Assembly: GCF_004346195.1 (NCBI RefSeq) | Contig: NZ_SMAK01000003.1 | Location: forward strand, 248,001-312,000 | Direction of reading: 5' to 3' | Source of the DNA: Tepidamorphus gemmatus | GTDB lineage: Bacteria > Pseudomonadota > Alphaproteobacteria > Rhizobiales > Tepidamorphaceae | Length of the DNA stretch: 64,000 bases | In this document: one piece after another, positions 49,053-59,697 of the stretch | Layout: every line of letters starts with the position of its first letter | Position numbering within the stretch: position 1 is the first letter of the stretch | Position numbers and translations under genes: made by a program | The notes under the pieces: generated by a model | Database searches by the model: none | What the model was told of the DNA's origin: nothing | The model's input: the letters and a program-made list of their open reading frames with translations, nothing else

Positions 49053-50444
49053 ATGACGGCTTCACGCAGGAAGCACTTCATCAAGACGTTCGGTTGCCAG
49101 ATGAACGTCTATGATTCAGGCCGCATGGCCGACGCGCTGGCGGCCGAGGGATACGAGCCGGCCGAGCGGCCGGAGGAGGCGGATCTCGTCATCCTGAACA
49201 CCTGTCATATCCGCGAGAAGGCCGCCGAGAAGGTCTACTCCGAGGTCGGCCGCCTGCGCGCCCTGAAGGAGGCGCGCCGCCGCGCCGGCGGCGAGATGCT
49301 GATCGGCGTTGTGGGCTGCGTCGCCCAGGCCGAGGGCGAGGAGATCGTGCGGCGGGCGCCCGCCGTCGATCTGGTCATCGGGCCGCAGAGCTACCACCGC
49401 CTGCCGGAGCTGCTGCGCGCCAGCCGTGCGGGCGCGGTTGTGGAGACCGAGTTCCCGGTCGAGGACAAGTTCGACCATCTGCCCGCTGCCGCCCCCGCAC
49501 GCCTGCGCAGCGCGGGCCCGACCGCTTTCCTCACCGTTCAGGAGGGCTGCGACAAGTTCTGCACCTTCTGCGTCGTGCCCTACACGCGTGGCGCCGAGGT
49601 CTCGCGACCGGTTGCCGCGATCCTCGAGGAGGCGCGCCGGCTGGTCGCTGCGGGCGTGCGCGAGATCACCCTTTTGGGACAGAACGTCAATGCCTATCGT
49701 GGACAGGCCGCGGACGGCGCCGAATGGGGGCTCGCCCGCCTGATCGAGGCGCTCGCCGGCCTCTCAGGGCTTGAACGCATCCGCTACACCACCAGCCATC
49801 CGCGCGACATGGATGCGGCGCTTATCGCCGCCCATCGCGACATCCCGGCGCTGATGCCCTACCTGCACCTGCCGGTGCAGTCGGGCTCCGACCGCATCCT
49901 TGCGCTGATGAACCGCAAGCATCGCCGCGATGACTATTTCGCCATCGTCGAGCGGCTGCGCGCGGCGCGCCCCGACATTGCCCTGTCCGGCGACTTCATC
50001 GTCGGCTTCCCCGGCGAGAGCGACCGCGACTTCGAGGACACCATGGATCTGGTCCGCCGGATCGGCTACGCGCAGGCCTACTCGTTCAAGTACAGCCCGC
50101 GCCCCGGAACGCCGGCGGCCGGCCTGGAGGACCAGGTCCCGGAGGCCGTCAAGGTCGAACGTCTGGCCGCCCTGCAGGCCGAGCTCGACCGCGGCCAGGC
50201 GCGCTTCAACGCGGCGACGGTCGGACGTCGGCTCGCCGTGCTGATCGAGAAGCCGGGCCGCAAGCCGGGACAGATGATCGGCCGGTCGCCCTATCTGCAG
50301 TCGGTCTTCGTCGAGGCCGATCCTGGCCGCCGCGGCGAGATCGTCGAGACGTTGATCCGGTCGGCGGGACCCAACAGCCTGATCGGCGACATCATCGCGG
50401 GTGGGGAGGGAAAGGAGCATCGCGCCATGGAGGCCATCTCTTGA
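49053..50444 (+). CDS. miaB: tRNA-2-methylthio-N6-dimethylallyladenosine synthase MiaB
   Basis: A 463-residue radical SAM methylthiotransferase that modifies A37 of tRNAs reading UNN codons. The N-terminal domain carries three cluster Cys ([30 protein letters not shown]). The radical SAM motif is [19 protein letters not shown]-terminal TRAM domain includes [19 protein letters not shown]. The ATG at 49053 starts the conserved region, but the ribosome-binding site is weak, so an earlier in-frame ATG (49014) is possible. The last 4 nt overlap phoH. Confidence 0.97.
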   Translation: MTASRRKHFIKTFGCQMNVYDSGRMADALAAEGYEPAERPEEADLVILNTCHIREKAAEKVYSEVGRLRALKEARRRAGGEMLIGVVGCVAQAEGEEIVRRAPAVDLVIGPQSYHRLPELLRASRAGAVVETEFPVEDKFDHLPAAAPARLRSAGPTAFLTVQEGCDKFCTFCVVPYTRGAEVSRPVAAILEEARRLVAAGVREITLLGQNVNAYRGQAADGAEWGLARLIEALAGLSGLERIRYTTSHPRDMDAALIAAHRDIPALMPYLHLPVQSGSDRILALMNRKHRRDDYFAIVERLRAARPDIALSGDFIVGFPGESDRDFEDTMDLVRRIGYAQAYSFKYSPRPGTPAAGLEDQVPEAVKVERLAALQAELDRGQARFNAATVGRRLAVLIEKPGRKPGQMIGRSPYLQSVFVEADPGRRGEIVETLIRSAGPNSLIGDIIAGGEGKEHRAMEAIS

Positions 50445-51475
50445 GCGACCCCGGCGTCGGCCGCCCGGCTCCCGCCCGCCGCGGGCCGATGCGTGCCGGT
50501 CCGGCCGAACGCATCCTCACCTTCGAGGACAACCGCCTCGCGAGCGACCTGTACGGCCAGTACGACCAGAATCTGGCGCTGATCGAGCAGCGCCTCGGCG
50601 TCGAAGCGAGCGCGCGCGGCAATCATGTGACGCTGCGTGGCAGCGAGGAGGCCTGCGCCAGCGCCGCGGAGGTGCTGGAAAGCCTCTATCACCGCCTGGT
50701 GCGCGGCCAGCAGGTCAGTCTGGGTGACGTCGACGGCGCGATCCGGGTGGCGACGGCGGTGCCCGACCACCAGGACAACCTGCCCGGCCTGAGCGCGCTT
50801 GCCCAGGTCTCGACCCGCAAGCGCACCGTCACCGCGCGCACGCCGCGTCAGGATCTCTATCTGAGGAAGCTTGCCGAGAACGACCTGACCTTCGCGGTCG
50901 GTCCGGCCGGCACCGGCAAGACCTATCTGGCCGTCGCCTTCGCCGCCTCGCTGCTCGAACGCGGCCAGATCGACCGGCTGATCCTGTCGCGGCCGGCGGT
51001 GGAGGCGGGCGAGCGGCTCGGCTTCCTGCCCGGCGACATGCGCGAGAAGGTCGACCCGTATCTGCGTCCGCTCTACGACGCGCTTTATGACATGATGCCG
51101 GCCGAACGCGTCGAGCGCGGCCTGCAGTCCGGCACCATCGAGATCGCGCCGCTCGCCTTCATGCGCGGTCGTACCCTGACGCATGCCGTCGTCATCCTCG
51201 ACGAGGCGCAGAACTGCACGCCGATGCAGATGAAGATGTTCCTCACCCGCCTCGGCGAGGGATCGAAGATGATCGTCACCGGCGATCCGAGCCAGGTCGA
51301 TCTGCCGCCTGGCCAGCGCTCCGGTCTCAGCGAGGCCGTGCGGCTGCTCAGCGGCGTCGAGGGGATCGGCCAGACATTCTTCGGCGAGGCCGACGTGGTG
51401 CGCCATCCGCTGGTCCAGCGCATCGTCCGCGCCTACGAGGCGGCGGAGGATGCCGAGCGGCAGCGGAATGGCTGA
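50441..51475 (+). CDS. ybeZ: PhoH-like P-loop ATPase (YbeZ)
   Basis: A 344-residue PhoH family ATPase. The P-loop is [18 protein letters not shown], followed by [21 protein letters not shown] and Walker [17 protein letters not shown]. It works with YbeY in ribosome and RNA quality control. The start is TTG at 50441, sharing nucleotides with the miaB stop (TTGA); GGAGG lies about 7 nt upstream. It overlaps ybeY by 8 nt. Confidence 0.93.
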   Translation: MSDPGVGRPAPARRGPMRAGPAERILTFEDNRLASDLYGQYDQNLALIEQRLGVEASARGNHVTLRGSEEACASAAEVLESLYHRLVRGQQVSLGDVDGAIRVATAVPDHQDNLPGLSALAQVSTRKRTVTARTPRQDLYLRKLAENDLTFAVGPAGTGKTYLAVAFAASLLERGQIDRLILSRPAVEAGERLGFLPGDMREKVDPYLRPLYDALYDMMPAERVERGLQSGTIEIAPLAFMRGRTLTHAVVILDEAQNCTPMQMKMFLTRLGEGSKMIVTGDPSQVDLPPGQRSGLSEAVRLLSGVEGIGQTFFGEADVVRHPLVQRIVRAYEAAEDAERQRNG

Positions 51476-51971
51476 GGCACGAGGGATGGTTGAGGCCGGT
51501 CTGACCATCGAGGTCGTCGACGAGGCAGGCGACTGGGACTTCGGGGCCGTGGAGACGATTCTCGCCCGCATCCTCCCGGTTCTCGACCGGCACCTTGCCG
51601 GGGTGGCCGGCACGGCGACGCTGGCGCTCGCCGACGACGCCCTGGTGCGCGATCTCAACCGGCGGTTCCGCGGCAAGGACCGCCCGACCAACGTTCTGTC
51701 GTTCCCGTCCGGCGAGGTCCCCGCGCCGGGTGCTCCGCTCGGCGACATCGTGGTGGCGCGCGAGACCGTTGAGCGGGAGGCGGCCCTCGACGGCAAGCCG
51801 TTCGATCACCACCTCATCCATCTCGTCATTCACGGATTGCTCCATCTTCTGGGGTATGATCACGAATCGGACGACGAGGCCGAGGCGATGGAGCGGCTGG
51901 AGACGGCCGTTCTCGCCGACCTCGGCATTCCCGATCCCTATGCCGAGCCCGTCACATCTGCCGGGAACTGA
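51468..51971 (+). CDS. ybeY: Endoribonuclease YbeY
   Basis: A 167-residue zinc endoribonuclease needed for 16S rRNA 3'-end maturation. The metal motif H-x3-H-x5-H is in [31 protein letters not shown] is the other family signature. The start is uncertain: in-frame ATGs occur at 51450, 51468 and 51486; 51468 is preferred because it overlaps phoH by 8 nt. corC begins 7 nt after the stop. Confidence 0.94.
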   Translation: MAEARGMVEAGLTIEVVDEAGDWDFGAVETILARILPVLDRHLAGVAGTATLALADDALVRDLNRRFRGKDRPTNVLSFPSGEVPAPGAPLGDIVVARETVEREAALDGKPFDHHLIHLVIHGLLHLLGYDHESDDEAEAMERLETAVLADLGIPDPYAEPVTSAGN

Positions 51972-51978
51972 AGGACCC

Positions 51979-53025
51979 ATGCCGAAGGACCAGAACCAGC
52001 CGCCCGCCGAAGACCCTTCGAGTAGCGTCGAGGCCGCCGCCGCGGCCCCTGCCCCGCCAGCCCCGCCGAGATCGCTCGTCGCCCGCCTGCGCGCACTGTT
52101 CGCCCGGCGCGCCTCCACCTCGCTGCGCGAGAGCCTCGAAGGCGCGCTCGAGGAGGCCGGCATCGCCACCTTCTCCGCCGAGGAGCGGTCGATGCTGCGC
52201 AACGTGCTGGCACTCAAGGAGCTGCGGGTTGACGACGTGATGGTGCCGCGCGCCGACATCGACGCGGTCGAGACGGGGGCGACGATCGCCGAGCTGATCC
52301 GGGAATTCCGCAATGCCGGCCACTCGCGCCTGCCGGTCTATCGCGAGACCCTCGACGATCCGGCCGGCATGGTCCACATCAAGGACCTGCTCGGCTGGAT
52401 GAGCGCGAAGGCGACGCTGGGCGAGGCGGAACTCGCGGGCCGGCGCAACCGGCCACCCGGCGGCCTCGACTTCCGACGCGTGCCGCTCAAGACCACCATC
52501 GAGGAAGCGGGGCTGGTGCGCGACGTTCTGTACGTGCCGCCGTCGATGCCGGCCGGCGACCTGCTGGTCAAGATGCAGACCACACGCATCCATCTCGCCA
52601 TCGTGGTCGACGAATATGGCGGGACCGACGGACTGGTCTCGATCGAGGATCTGGTCGAGGAGATCGTCGGCGATATCGAGGACGAGCACGACGAGGCGAC
52701 CGCGCCGCTGATCGAGCCGGCTGGCGACGGCAGCTTCGTGGCCGATGCCCGCACACCGCTCGAGGATCTGCAGGCCGCGCTCGGTGACGGACTCGACATC
52801 GGTGACCTGATGGAGGAGATCGACACGCTCGGCGGCCTGCTGTTCAACAGGGTCGGCCGGGTCCCGGTGCGCGGCGAACTGATCGAGTTCCCGGGTGGCT
52901 ACGAATTCGAGGTGCTGGACGCCGATCCGCGCCGGGTCAAGCGCGTGCGCATCCAGCGGCGGCAGGCCGGGCAGCTGCGGGCCGCCCGGCGCGACCGGGC
53001 CGCTGCCCGATCCGACGCGGCCTGA
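51979..53025 (+). CDS. corC: CorC/HlyC-type CBS-domain protein
   Basis: A 348-residue protein with a Pro/Ala-rich N terminus (about 1-35), paired CBS domains (about 85-220; VMVPRADIDAVETG, LAIVVDEYGGTDGLVSIEDLVEEIVGDI, quoted as two adjoining parts) and a C-terminal CorC_HlyC domain (LGGLLFNRVGRVPVRG). It lacks membrane segments and acts as a cytosolic regulator or partner of Mg/Co transport. It lies in the ybeY-corC-lnt order widely kept in Proteobacteria. Confidence 0.93.
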   Translation: MPKDQNQPPAEDPSSSVEAAAAAPAPPAPPRSLVARLRALFARRASTSLRESLEGALEEAGIATFSAEERSMLRNVLALKELRVDDVMVPRADIDAVETGATIAELIREFRNAGHSRLPVYRETLDDPAGMVHIKDLLGWMSAKATLGEAELAGRRNRPPGGLDFRRVPLKTTIEEAGLVRDVLYVPPSMPAGDLLVKMQTTRIHLAIVVDEYGGTDGLVSIEDLVEEIVGDIEDEHDEATAPLIEPAGDGSFVADARTPLEDLQAALGDGLDIGDLMEEIDTLGGLLFNRVGRVPVRGELIEFPGGYEFEVLDADPRRVKRVRIQRRQAGQLRAARRDRAAARSDAA

Positions 53026-53049
53026 GCCGGGCAGGAGCGGACCGACGCC

Positions 53050-54672
53050 GTGCTCGAGGGGATTGCCAGCCGGTTCACCGTCTCTTGGGGCTGGCGACGG
53101 GCACTCATCGCGCTGGTGGCGGGCGGTGCCTCGGCGCTGGCGATGCCGCCCTACGACCTGTTTCCGATCCTGTTCCTCACCTTCCCGGTGCTGGTCTGGC
53201 TGATCGACGGCACTGTCGCCACCGCCCGAACCGGACGGCTCGGTGCCGTCCTGGCGGCCGCCGGGGTGGGCTGGTGCTTCGGCTTCGGCTATTTCCTCGC
53301 CGGGCTCTGGTGGATCGGCCGCGCCTTCCTCGTCGATGCCGACGTGTTCGGCTGGATGATGCCGTTCGCGGTCGCGGCGCTGCCGGCCGGCCTCGCCCTG
53401 TTCACCGCCGCCGGCATGGCGCTGGCGCGGCTCCTGTGGCGCGAGGGACCGCGGCGCATCTTCGCCTTCGCGCTCGGCCTTGCCCTCGCCGACATCGCCC
53501 GCGGCCATGTGCTGACCGGCTTTCCGTGGAACCTGTTCGGCTATGCGCTGGCCGTCACCCCGGCGATGATGCAGGCGGCGAGCCTGATCGGGGTCTACGG
53601 ACTGACGGTGCTCGCCGGGTTCGTCTTTGCCAGCCCTGCCGCGCTGGTGGGGTCGGGTGGCCGCCTCGCGCGCGCTGGCCTGCCCGTCGCCGCACTGGCG
53701 ATCCTTGCCGGCCTTGCCGGATTCGGCACCTGGCGTCTCGCCCGGGCCGATGTTGCCATGGTCGACGGGCTGCGGCTGCGCATCGTCCAGCCGGCCATCG
53801 AGCAGTCGCGGAAATGGCTGCCGGAGCATCGCAACGAGATCTTTGCGGACTATCTGGCGCTCAGCGATGTCGCGACCTCGCCCGACACCATGGGCATCGC
53901 CGACATCGATATCCTGATCTGGCCGGAGTCGGCGCTGCCCTTCCTGTTCGAGATGGAGCCGGCAGCCCTGCCGGCCATCGCGGCGCTGCTGCCGGACAGG
54001 ACCACGCTGGTCACCGGCATGCAGCGCATCGAGCGCGACCCCTCGGTGCCACAGGGCTATCGCCTGTACAACAGTATCCTGGTGGTCGATCACGCCGGCA
54101 CCATCGTCGATGCCTACGACAAGGTGCGGCTCGTGCCGTTCGGCGAGTTCCTGCCGTTCGCCGAACTGCTCGAGTCGATCGGACTGGAGCCTCTGACCCG
54201 GGTCGCCGGCGGCTTCACGGCAGGTGCGGTGGCGCGTACCATGCAGGCCGGACCCGCTCCCCGCTTCGTCCCGCTGGTCTGCTACGAGGCGATCTTTCCC
54301 GGCGCGGTGGTGCCACCCGGGGAGCGGCCGGGCTGGATCCTCAACGTGACCAACGACGGCTGGTTCGGCAATACGGCCGGGCCCTGGCAGCACCTGCGCC
54401 AGGCACGGATTCGCGCCGTGGAGGAGGGCCTGCCGCTGGTTCGGGCCGCCAATACCGGCATCTCCGCGGTGATCGACCCGTACGGCCGGATGCAGCGCCG
54501 GCTCGATCTCGGCGTCAGGGGCGTGATCGACAGCGCACTACCCCGTCCGCTGCCGCCGACGATCTGTTCCGTCTGGGGCAACATATTTGTGATCTCAGGT
54601 TTGGCAGCCTTTGCCTTGTTCGCGTTTATGCCGTTTCCGCGCAAACAAGGGTTTGCGATTCCGGTTGAATAA
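53050..54672 (+). CDS. lnt: Apolipoprotein N-acyltransferase
   Basis: A 540-residue inner-membrane enzyme that adds the third acyl chain to lipoproteins. About six N-terminal helices precede a nitrilase-type periplasmic domain. The catalytic triad residues are in WPESALPF (Glu), YDKVRLVPFGEFLPF (Lys) and LVCYEAIFPG (Cys). The start is a GTG at 53050 with AGGAG at 12-13 nt. The 180-bp gap after it (54673-54852) is AT-richer and must carry the promoter of the next gene. Confidence 0.96.
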   Translation: MLEGIASRFTVSWGWRRALIALVAGGASALAMPPYDLFPILFLTFPVLVWLIDGTVATARTGRLGAVLAAAGVGWCFGFGYFLAGLWWIGRAFLVDADVFGWMMPFAVAALPAGLALFTAAGMALARLLWREGPRRIFAFALGLALADIARGHVLTGFPWNLFGYALAVTPAMMQAASLIGVYGLTVLAGFVFASPAALVGSGGRLARAGLPVAALAILAGLAGFGTWRLARADVAMVDGLRLRIVQPAIEQSRKWLPEHRNEIFADYLALSDVATSPDTMGIADIDILIWPESALPFLFEMEPAALPAIAALLPDRTTLVTGMQRIERDPSVPQGYRLYNSILVVDHAGTIVDAYDKVRLVPFGEFLPFAELLESIGLEPLTRVAGGFTAGAVARTMQAGPAPRFVPLVCYEAIFPGAVVPPGERPGWILNVTNDGWFGNTAGPWQHLRQARIRAVEEGLPLVRAANTGISAVIDPYGRMQRRLDLGVRGVIDSALPRPLPPTICSVWGNIFVISGLAAFALFAFMPFPRKQGFAIPVE

Positions 54673-54852
54673 TTTAGCCTGCTCAATAGGTGCGAGTAGA
54701 CGTCGCGGCGGTTCCTGCCGTCAGCGAATTGACGTAGAGTCGCATCTGCAACCCAGACCCCGCTCGCCGCAACGGCAGCGGCATCAATCAGAAACCGGAC
54801 CCGACCGCCTCGTGGCGGCACCCACAACGCAGACAAAACGCAGTCAAACAAG

Positions 54853-55260
54853 ATGAGTCGTAAGGCACCCAATCCCATAGACGTTCATGTCGGCAGCCGT
54901 GTCAGGCTTCGCCGCGTGCTGATCGGAATGAGCCAGGAGAAGCTCGCCGAGCAACTCGGCATAACCTTCCAGCAAGTGCAGAAATACGAGAAGGGCATCA
55001 ACCGGATCGGCGCCAGCCGCCTCTATCACATTGGCCAGATCCTGGGCGTGCCGGTCTCCTTCTTCTACGAGGACGCGCCGGGAGCCGCGCAGCCCCGCGA
55101 GGGCTTCGGCGAGACCGAATCCGAACGTTTCGTCGTCGACTTCATCTCCGGTGCCGAGGGGCTTCAGCTCAACAAGGCGTTCCTGCGGATCGCCGATCCG
55201 AAGGTGCGCCGCAAGGTGGTGGAACTCGTCCAGGCGGTTTCGGAGGAGAGCGAAAGCTAG
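54853..55260 (+). CDS. XRE-family regulator (PraR/PhrR-like)
   Basis: A 135-residue regulator with an N-terminal Cro/CI-type helix-turn-helix (about 15-70; GSRVRLRRVLIGMSQEKLAEQLGITFQQVQKYEKG, quoted as RVRLRRVLIGMSQEKLAEQL and GITFQQVQKYEKG). Position between lnt and metK and the sequence of the helix-turn-helix fit the rhizobial PraR/PhrR type, which controls attachment and quorum sensing in some rhizobia; that function is inferred. A strong hairpin follows 45 nt after the stop. Confidence 0.9.
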   Translation: MSRKAPNPIDVHVGSRVRLRRVLIGMSQEKLAEQLGITFQQVQKYEKGINRIGASRLYHIGQILGVPVSFFYEDAPGAAQPREGFGETESERFVVDFISGAEGLQLNKAFLRIADPKVRRKVVELVQAVSEESES

Positions 55261-55305
55261 CCACATCCCTGCTGCGGTCCTTGACGCTGGAAGCGTTGGC
55301 TGTCA

Positions 55306-55335
55306 CAAGGGCGCCCGCCCCGGCGGGCGCCCTTG
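55306..55335 (+). terminator. Long perfect hairpin between the regulator and metK
   Basis: A 30-nt palindrome: CAAGGGCGCCCGC and GCGGGCGCCCTTG form a 13-bp GC-rich stem around a 4-nt loop. No T-run follows. It most likely ends the regulator transcript; a role in the metK leader is also possible since it lies 45 nt before that start. Confidence 0.6.
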
Positions 55336-55380
55336 CTAGCGGCTCGACGCTCCGGCGGCCAGATGAGGGAGAATCCGACC

Positions 55381-56550
55381 GTGGCACGCAGCGACTACCT
55401 GTTCACCAGCGAATCCGTATCCGAGGGTCATCCTGACAAGGTCTGCGACCGGATATCGGACGCCGTGGTCGATGCCTATCTCGCCGCCCAGCCGGATGCA
55501 CGTGTTGCGGTCGAGACGCTGGTGACGACCAATCGCATCGTGCTGGCCGGCGAGGTGCGCGGACCCGACACGATCACACCCGACCATCTCGAGGAGATCG
55601 CCCGACACGCGGTCAAGGAGATCGGCTACGAGCAGGCAGGGTTCCACTGGAAGAACGCCAAGGTCGAGGTCTATGTCCACGCCCAGTCGGCCGACATTGC
55701 CCGGGGTGTCGATGCCGCCGGCAACAAGGACGAGGGGGCCGGCGACCAGGGCATCATGTTCGGCTATGCCTGCAAGGAGACGCCGGCACTGATGCCGGCG
55801 CCGATCTACTACGCCCATCACATCCTCAAGGCGCTGGCCGAGGCGCGCCATTCCGGAGCCCAGCCCGGCCTGGAGCCCGATTCCAAGAGTCAGGTGACGC
55901 TGCGCTATGTCGGCGGCAAGCCGGTGGCGGCCACCTCGGTCGTGGTCTCCACCCAGCATGACGCCGACCTTTCGACCGACCAGGTGCGCGAGATCGTCCG
56001 CCCCTACGTGCTCGAGGTGCTGCCCGAGGGCTGGATGTGCCCCGAGGAGGAATTCTACGTCAATCCGACCGGCAAGTTCGTCATCGGCGGGCCGGACGGC
56101 GACACCGGCCTCACCGGCCGCAAGATCATCGTCGACACCTATGGCGGTGCGGCGCCGCACGGCGGCGGCGCCTTCTCCGGCAAGGACCCGACCAAGGTCG
56201 ACCGCTCGGCTGCCTATGCCTGCCGCTACCTGGCGAAGAACGTCGTGGCTGCCGATCTCGCCGATCGCTGCACCATCCAGGTCTCCTATGCGATCGGCGT
56301 ATCGAAGCCGCTGTCGGTCTATGTCGACTGCCACGGCACCGCGCGCGTCGACGAGGCGAAGCTCGAGAAGATCCTGCCCGAGCTGGTCAATCTGTCGCCG
56401 CGCGGCATCCGCGAGCATCTCAAGCTCAACCGCCCGATCTATGCGCGCACCGCGGCCTATGGCCATTTTGGCCGCCAGCCCGAGCCCGACGGCGGCTTCT
56501 CCTGGGAAAAGACGGACCTCGTCGATGAGCTGAAGCGCGCCCTTGCCTGA
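55381..56550 (+). CDS. metK: S-adenosylmethionine synthetase
   Basis: A 389-residue enzyme making SAM from methionine and ATP. Motifs are [20 protein letters not shown] at the N terminus, [13 protein letters not shown] and [19 protein letters not shown]. The GTG at 55381 is chosen as start because the family begins (M)ARSxYLFTSE and GGGAGA lies 9 nt upstream; an ATG at 55363 would add six residues. No SAM riboswitch was recognised upstream. The last 8 nt overlap trmB. Confidence 0.97.
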   Translation: MARSDYLFTSESVSEGHPDKVCDRISDAVVDAYLAAQPDARVAVETLVTTNRIVLAGEVRGPDTITPDHLEEIARHAVKEIGYEQAGFHWKNAKVEVYVHAQSADIARGVDAAGNKDEGAGDQGIMFGYACKETPALMPAPIYYAHHILKALAEARHSGAQPGLEPDSKSQVTLRYVGGKPVAATSVVVSTQHDADLSTDQVREIVRPYVLEVLPEGWMCPEEEFYVNPTGKFVIGGPDGDTGLTGRKIIVDTYGGAAPHGGGAFSGKDPTKVDRSAAYACRYLAKNVVAADLADRCTIQVSYAIGVSKPLSVYVDCHGTARVDEAKLEKILPELVNLSPRGIREHLKLNRPIYARTAAYGHFGRQPEPDGGFSWEKTDLVDELKRALA

Positions 56551-57247
56551 GCGGTCAGCTCCCGCCGGCCCGGCCCGGCGGCTCCTCTACGGACGGCACA
56601 AGGGCCACCGGCTGCGGCCGCGCCGCGCAAGGCTGGTCGAGGAGGCGCTGCCCCGCCTGCGGGTGCCGCTCGGCGCACCGTGTCCGGCCGATCCGCGCCG
56701 GCTGTTCGACGCGCCGGTCGAGGCGCTGGAGCTCGAGATCGGCTTCGGCGGCGCGGAGCATCTCGTCTTCCGTGCCGCGGCCGCGCCGCGCACCGGCTTC
56801 ATCGGCTGCGAGCCGTTCGTCAACGGCGTCGCTAGGCTGCTGGCGGAGATCGAGGCGCGCGGTCTTTCCAACATTCTCATCCACGATGACGATGCCCGCG
56901 CGGTGATCGACTGGCTGGTACCGGCGTCGCTCGACCGGGTATGGCTGCTCTATCCCGACCCCTGGCCGAAGGCGCGGCACCGCAAGCGCCGCTTCATTTC
57001 CGCCGACACGCTTGCCGCGCTCGCCCGGGTCATGAAACCGGGCGCCGAGCTGCGCTTTGCCACCGACATTGCCGATTATGCCGACTGGGCGTTGCGGCGC
57101 ATCGCGGCCAGCCCGGACTTCGACTGGACCGCCCGCCGCGCGGACGACTGGCGCACGCCGTGGCAGCCCTGGCCCGGCACCCGCTACGAGCAGAAGGCGA
57201 TCGCCGCCGGTCGCAGGCCCTGCTACCTGACCTTCCGGCGCCGCTGA
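56543..57247 (+). CDS. trmB: tRNA (guanine-N7-)-methyltransferase
   Basis: A 234-residue SAM-dependent enzyme that forms m7G46 in tRNA. Motifs are [15 protein letters not shown] (SAM loop), [15 protein letters not shown] and the diagnostic [18 protein letters not shown]. The start is TTG at 56543, inside the end of metK (8-nt overlap); no suitable ATG exists before the conserved start. It is followed by a 246-bp leader to rimP. Confidence 0.95.
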   Translation: MPERSAPAGPARRLLYGRHKGHRLRPRRARLVEEALPRLRVPLGAPCPADPRRLFDAPVEALELEIGFGGAEHLVFRAAAAPRTGFIGCEPFVNGVARLLAEIEARGLSNILIHDDDARAVIDWLVPASLDRVWLLYPDPWPKARHRKRRFISADTLAALARVMKPGAELRFATDIADYADWALRRIAASPDFDWTARRADDWRTPWQPWPGTRYEQKAIAAGRRPCYLTFRRR

Positions 57248-57384
57248 TCGCAGCTGCCGGATGCGCCGCCGCTGCCCCCGGCCGGGCGGCGGTCACGCCT
57301 TTTGTTGCGGTTCGGCTTGCGTTTCCGCCGCCCGGCGTATATCTGTTGCGTCAATTCCTTCTCATGACGTCGATGACCGATTGA

Positions 57385-57409
57385 GAGTGGGTTCCTGCGG
57401 GGCCCGCTC
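57385..57409 (+). other. Possible leader hairpin upstream of rimP-nusA-infB
   Basis: GAGTGGG (57385-57391) and CCCGCTC (57403-57409) can pair over seven positions (one G-U) with an 11-nt loop. It lies in the 246-bp gap before rimP (57248-57493), which contains no tRNA or gene. Such leaders can carry attenuation signals; this one is only suggestive. Confidence 0.3.
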
Positions 57410-57493
57410 CGTTGGCCGTTAGTTAGTAGAAGAGTCCTGGCGAAGACCGAACCGATGCAGGGCCGCGAGCCGACCCAAGCGCCTGAGGATGGC

Positions 57494-58054
57494 ATGGACG
57501 AGCCGCGCATCGTGCGCGAGAGCGGACTCGCGGCCCGGGTCGCCGCCATCGCCGAGCCGGTCGCCCGCGATCTCGGCTTCCGGCTGGTGCGCGTCAAGAT
57601 CAGCGGTCGCGACGGCTGCACCGTGCAGGTGATGGCCGAGCGTCCGGACGGCGAGATGTCGGTCGACGATTGCGCCGATCTGTCGCGCGCACTGTCGCCT
57701 GTGCTCGACGTGGAGGATCCGATCGACCGGGCCTACAACCTGGAGATCTCCTCCCCCGGCATCGACCGCCCGCTGGTGCGGCGTTCGGATTTCGAGCGCT
57801 GGGCCGGGCACGAGGCGAAGATCGAGCTTGCCGTCGCCCTGGACGGGCGCAAGCGGTTTCGCGGCCGCATTGCCGGGCTCGACGGCGAGACGGTCAGGGT
57901 GGCGCTGCTCGAGCAGCCGGAGGGGGAGGTCGCGGCGGTACCTCTGGCGGACATCGCCGAGGCTCGGCTGGTGCTCACTGACGACCTGGTGACCGCGGCG
58001 CTGAGGGCGAACAAGGCGCGGCGCAAATCCGCCGGCGAACCCGCGCACGGCTAA
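57494..58054 (+). CDS. rimP: Ribosome maturation factor RimP
   Basis: A 186-residue factor for 30S subunit maturation. Family blocks are [40 protein letters not shown] and [21 protein letters not shown], with a C-terminal SH3-like part. The ATG at 57494 follows GAGGAT by a few nt; an in-frame ATG at 57455 would give 199 residues. It heads the rimP-nusA-ylxR-infB operon. Confidence 0.93.
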   Translation: MDEPRIVRESGLAARVAAIAEPVARDLGFRLVRVKISGRDGCTVQVMAERPDGEMSVDDCADLSRALSPVLDVEDPIDRAYNLEISSPGIDRPLVRRSDFERWAGHEAKIELAVALDGRKRFRGRIAGLDGETVRVALLEQPEGEVAAVPLADIAEARLVLTDDLVTAALRANKARRKSAGEPAHG

Positions 58055-58068
58055 CAACGGAGACGCTT

Positions 58069-59697
58069 ATGGCGACGGCAGTTAGTGCCAACAGGCTGGA
58101 GCTTCTGCAGATCGCGGACGCGGTTGCGCGCGAGAAGGTGATCGATCGCCAGATCGTCATCGCCGCGATGGAGGATGCCATCCAGAAGGCGGCGCGCTCG
58201 CGCTATGGCAGCGAGACCAACATTAAGGCCGAGATCAACCCCAAGACGGGCGAGATGCGGCTGTCGCGCCTGCGCGAGGTGGTCGAGACGGTCGAGCTGC
58301 CGGCCACCCAGATCAGCCTCGCCGAGGCGCGCGAGCGCAACCCCGCCGCCCAGGTCGGCGACTTCATCGCCGAACCGCTGCCGCCGCTCGACTTCGGTCG
58401 CATCGCCGCCCAGTCGGCCAAGCAGGTCATCGTCCAGAAGGTGCGCGAGGCCGAGCGTCTGCGTCAGTATGAGGAGTTCAAGGATCGCATCGGCGAGATC
58501 GTCAACGGCGTGGTCAAGCGTGTCGAGTATGGCAATGTGATCGTCGATCTCGGCCGTGCCGAGGCGATCATCCGCCGCGACGAACTGATTCCGCGCGAGA
58601 ACTACCGTCCGGGCGACCGGGTGCGCGCCTACATCTATGACGTGCGCTCCGAGCAGCGCGGTCCGCAGATCTTTCTCTCACGCACCCATCCGCAGTTCAT
58701 GGCGAAGCTGTTCGCCCAGGAAGTGCCGGAGATCTACGACAACATCATCGAGATCAAGTCGGTTGCCCGCGATCCCGGCTCGCGCGCCAAGATCGCGGTG
58801 ATCTCGCGGGATTCCTCGATCGATCCGGTCGGTGCCTGCGTCGGCATGCGCGGCAGTCGCGTCCAGGCGGTGGTCAACGAGCTGCAGGGCGAGAAGATCG
58901 ACATCATTCCGTGGTCGCCCGACGCGGCAACCTTCATCGTCAACGCGCTGCAGCCTGCCGAGGTGGTCAAGGTTGTGCTCGACGAGGATGCCGAGCGCAT
59001 CGAGGTCGTGGTGCCCGACGATCAGCTCTCGCTCGCCATCGGCCGGCGCGGCCAGAATGTCAGGCTCGCCTCGCAGCTCACCGGCTGGGATATCGACATT
59101 CTGACCGAGGCGGAGGAATCCGAGCGCCGGCAGAAGGAATTCGCCGAGCGCACCGAGATGTTCATGGAGGCACTCGACGTCGACGAGGTGGTCGGCCAGC
59201 TGCTCTCCTCGGAGGGCTTCTCGAGCGTCGAGGAGGTCGCGCTGGTACCGATCGACGAGATCGCCGACATCGAGGGGTTCGACGAGGAGACGGCCGTCGA
59301 GATCCAGACGCGGGCGCGCGAGCATCTGGAGCGGATCGAGAAGGAACTGACCGCCAAGCGCCGCGAGCTTGGCGTCGAGGATTCCCTCGTCGGGATCGAC
59401 GGCCTGACCACGGCCATGCTGGTCGCGCTCGGCGAGAACGGCGTCAAGACGCTGGACGATCTCGCCGGCTGCGCCACCGACGATCTGGTCGGATGGACCG
59501 AACGCGTCGACGGGGAGACCAGGCGCTACCCGGGCTATCTCGACGGCTTCGAGCTGTCGCGCGAGGAAGCCGAGGCGATCATCATGGCGGCCCGCGTCAA
59601 GGCCGGCTGGATCACCGAGGAGGAACGCGCGGCGATGCGGTCGGCGGAGGCTGACGGCGGCGAAGGCGAGGAGGCCGCGGCTGACGGGAACGTCTGA
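58069..59697 (+). CDS. nusA: Transcription termination/antitermination protein NusA
   Basis: A 542-residue RNA polymerase-associated factor. The N-terminal domain (about 1-135) is followed by S1 (VNGVVKRVEYGNVIVDLGRAEAI seen as two blocks), two KH domains (SSIDPVGACVGMRGSRVQAV; LAIGRRGQNVRLASQLTGWD) and two C-terminal acidic helical repeats (VDEVVGQLLSSEGF; GVKTLDDLAGCATDDLVGW). It is 14 nt after rimP and overlaps the proposed ylxR start. Confidence 0.97.
   Translation: MATAVSANRLELLQIADAVAREKVIDRQIVIAAMEDAIQKAARSRYGSETNIKAEINPKTGEMRLSRLREVVETVELPATQISLAEARERNPAAQVGDFIAEPLPPLDFGRIAAQSAKQVIVQKVREAERLRQYEEFKDRIGEIVNGVVKRVEYGNVIVDLGRAEAIIRRDELIPRENYRPGDRVRAYIYDVRSEQRGPQIFLSRTHPQFMAKLFAQEVPEIYDNIIEIKSVARDPGSRAKIAVISRDSSIDPVGACVGMRGSRVQAVVNELQGEKIDIIPWSPDAATFIVNALQPAEVVKVVLDEDAERIEVVVPDDQLSLAIGRRGQNVRLASQLTGWDIDILTEAEESERRQKEFAERTEMFMEALDVDEVVGQLLSSEGFSSVEEVALVPIDEIADIEGFDEETAVEIQTRAREHLERIEKELTAKRRELGVEDSLVGIDGLTTAMLVALGENGVKTLDDLAGCATDDLVGWTERVDGETRRYPGYLDGFELSREEAEAIIMAARVKAGWITEEERAAMRSAEADGGEGEEAAADGNV

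Noticed and set aside
55261-55380. A SAM-sensing riboswitch upstream of metK
   Set aside because: The gap is short and dominated by a simple hairpin; no known SAM-riboswitch core was recognised.
57248-57493. A tRNA or small RNA gene ahead of rimP
   Set aside because: Some bacteria carry an initiator tRNA here, but no cloverleaf or T-loop was found; only a weak hairpin is present.
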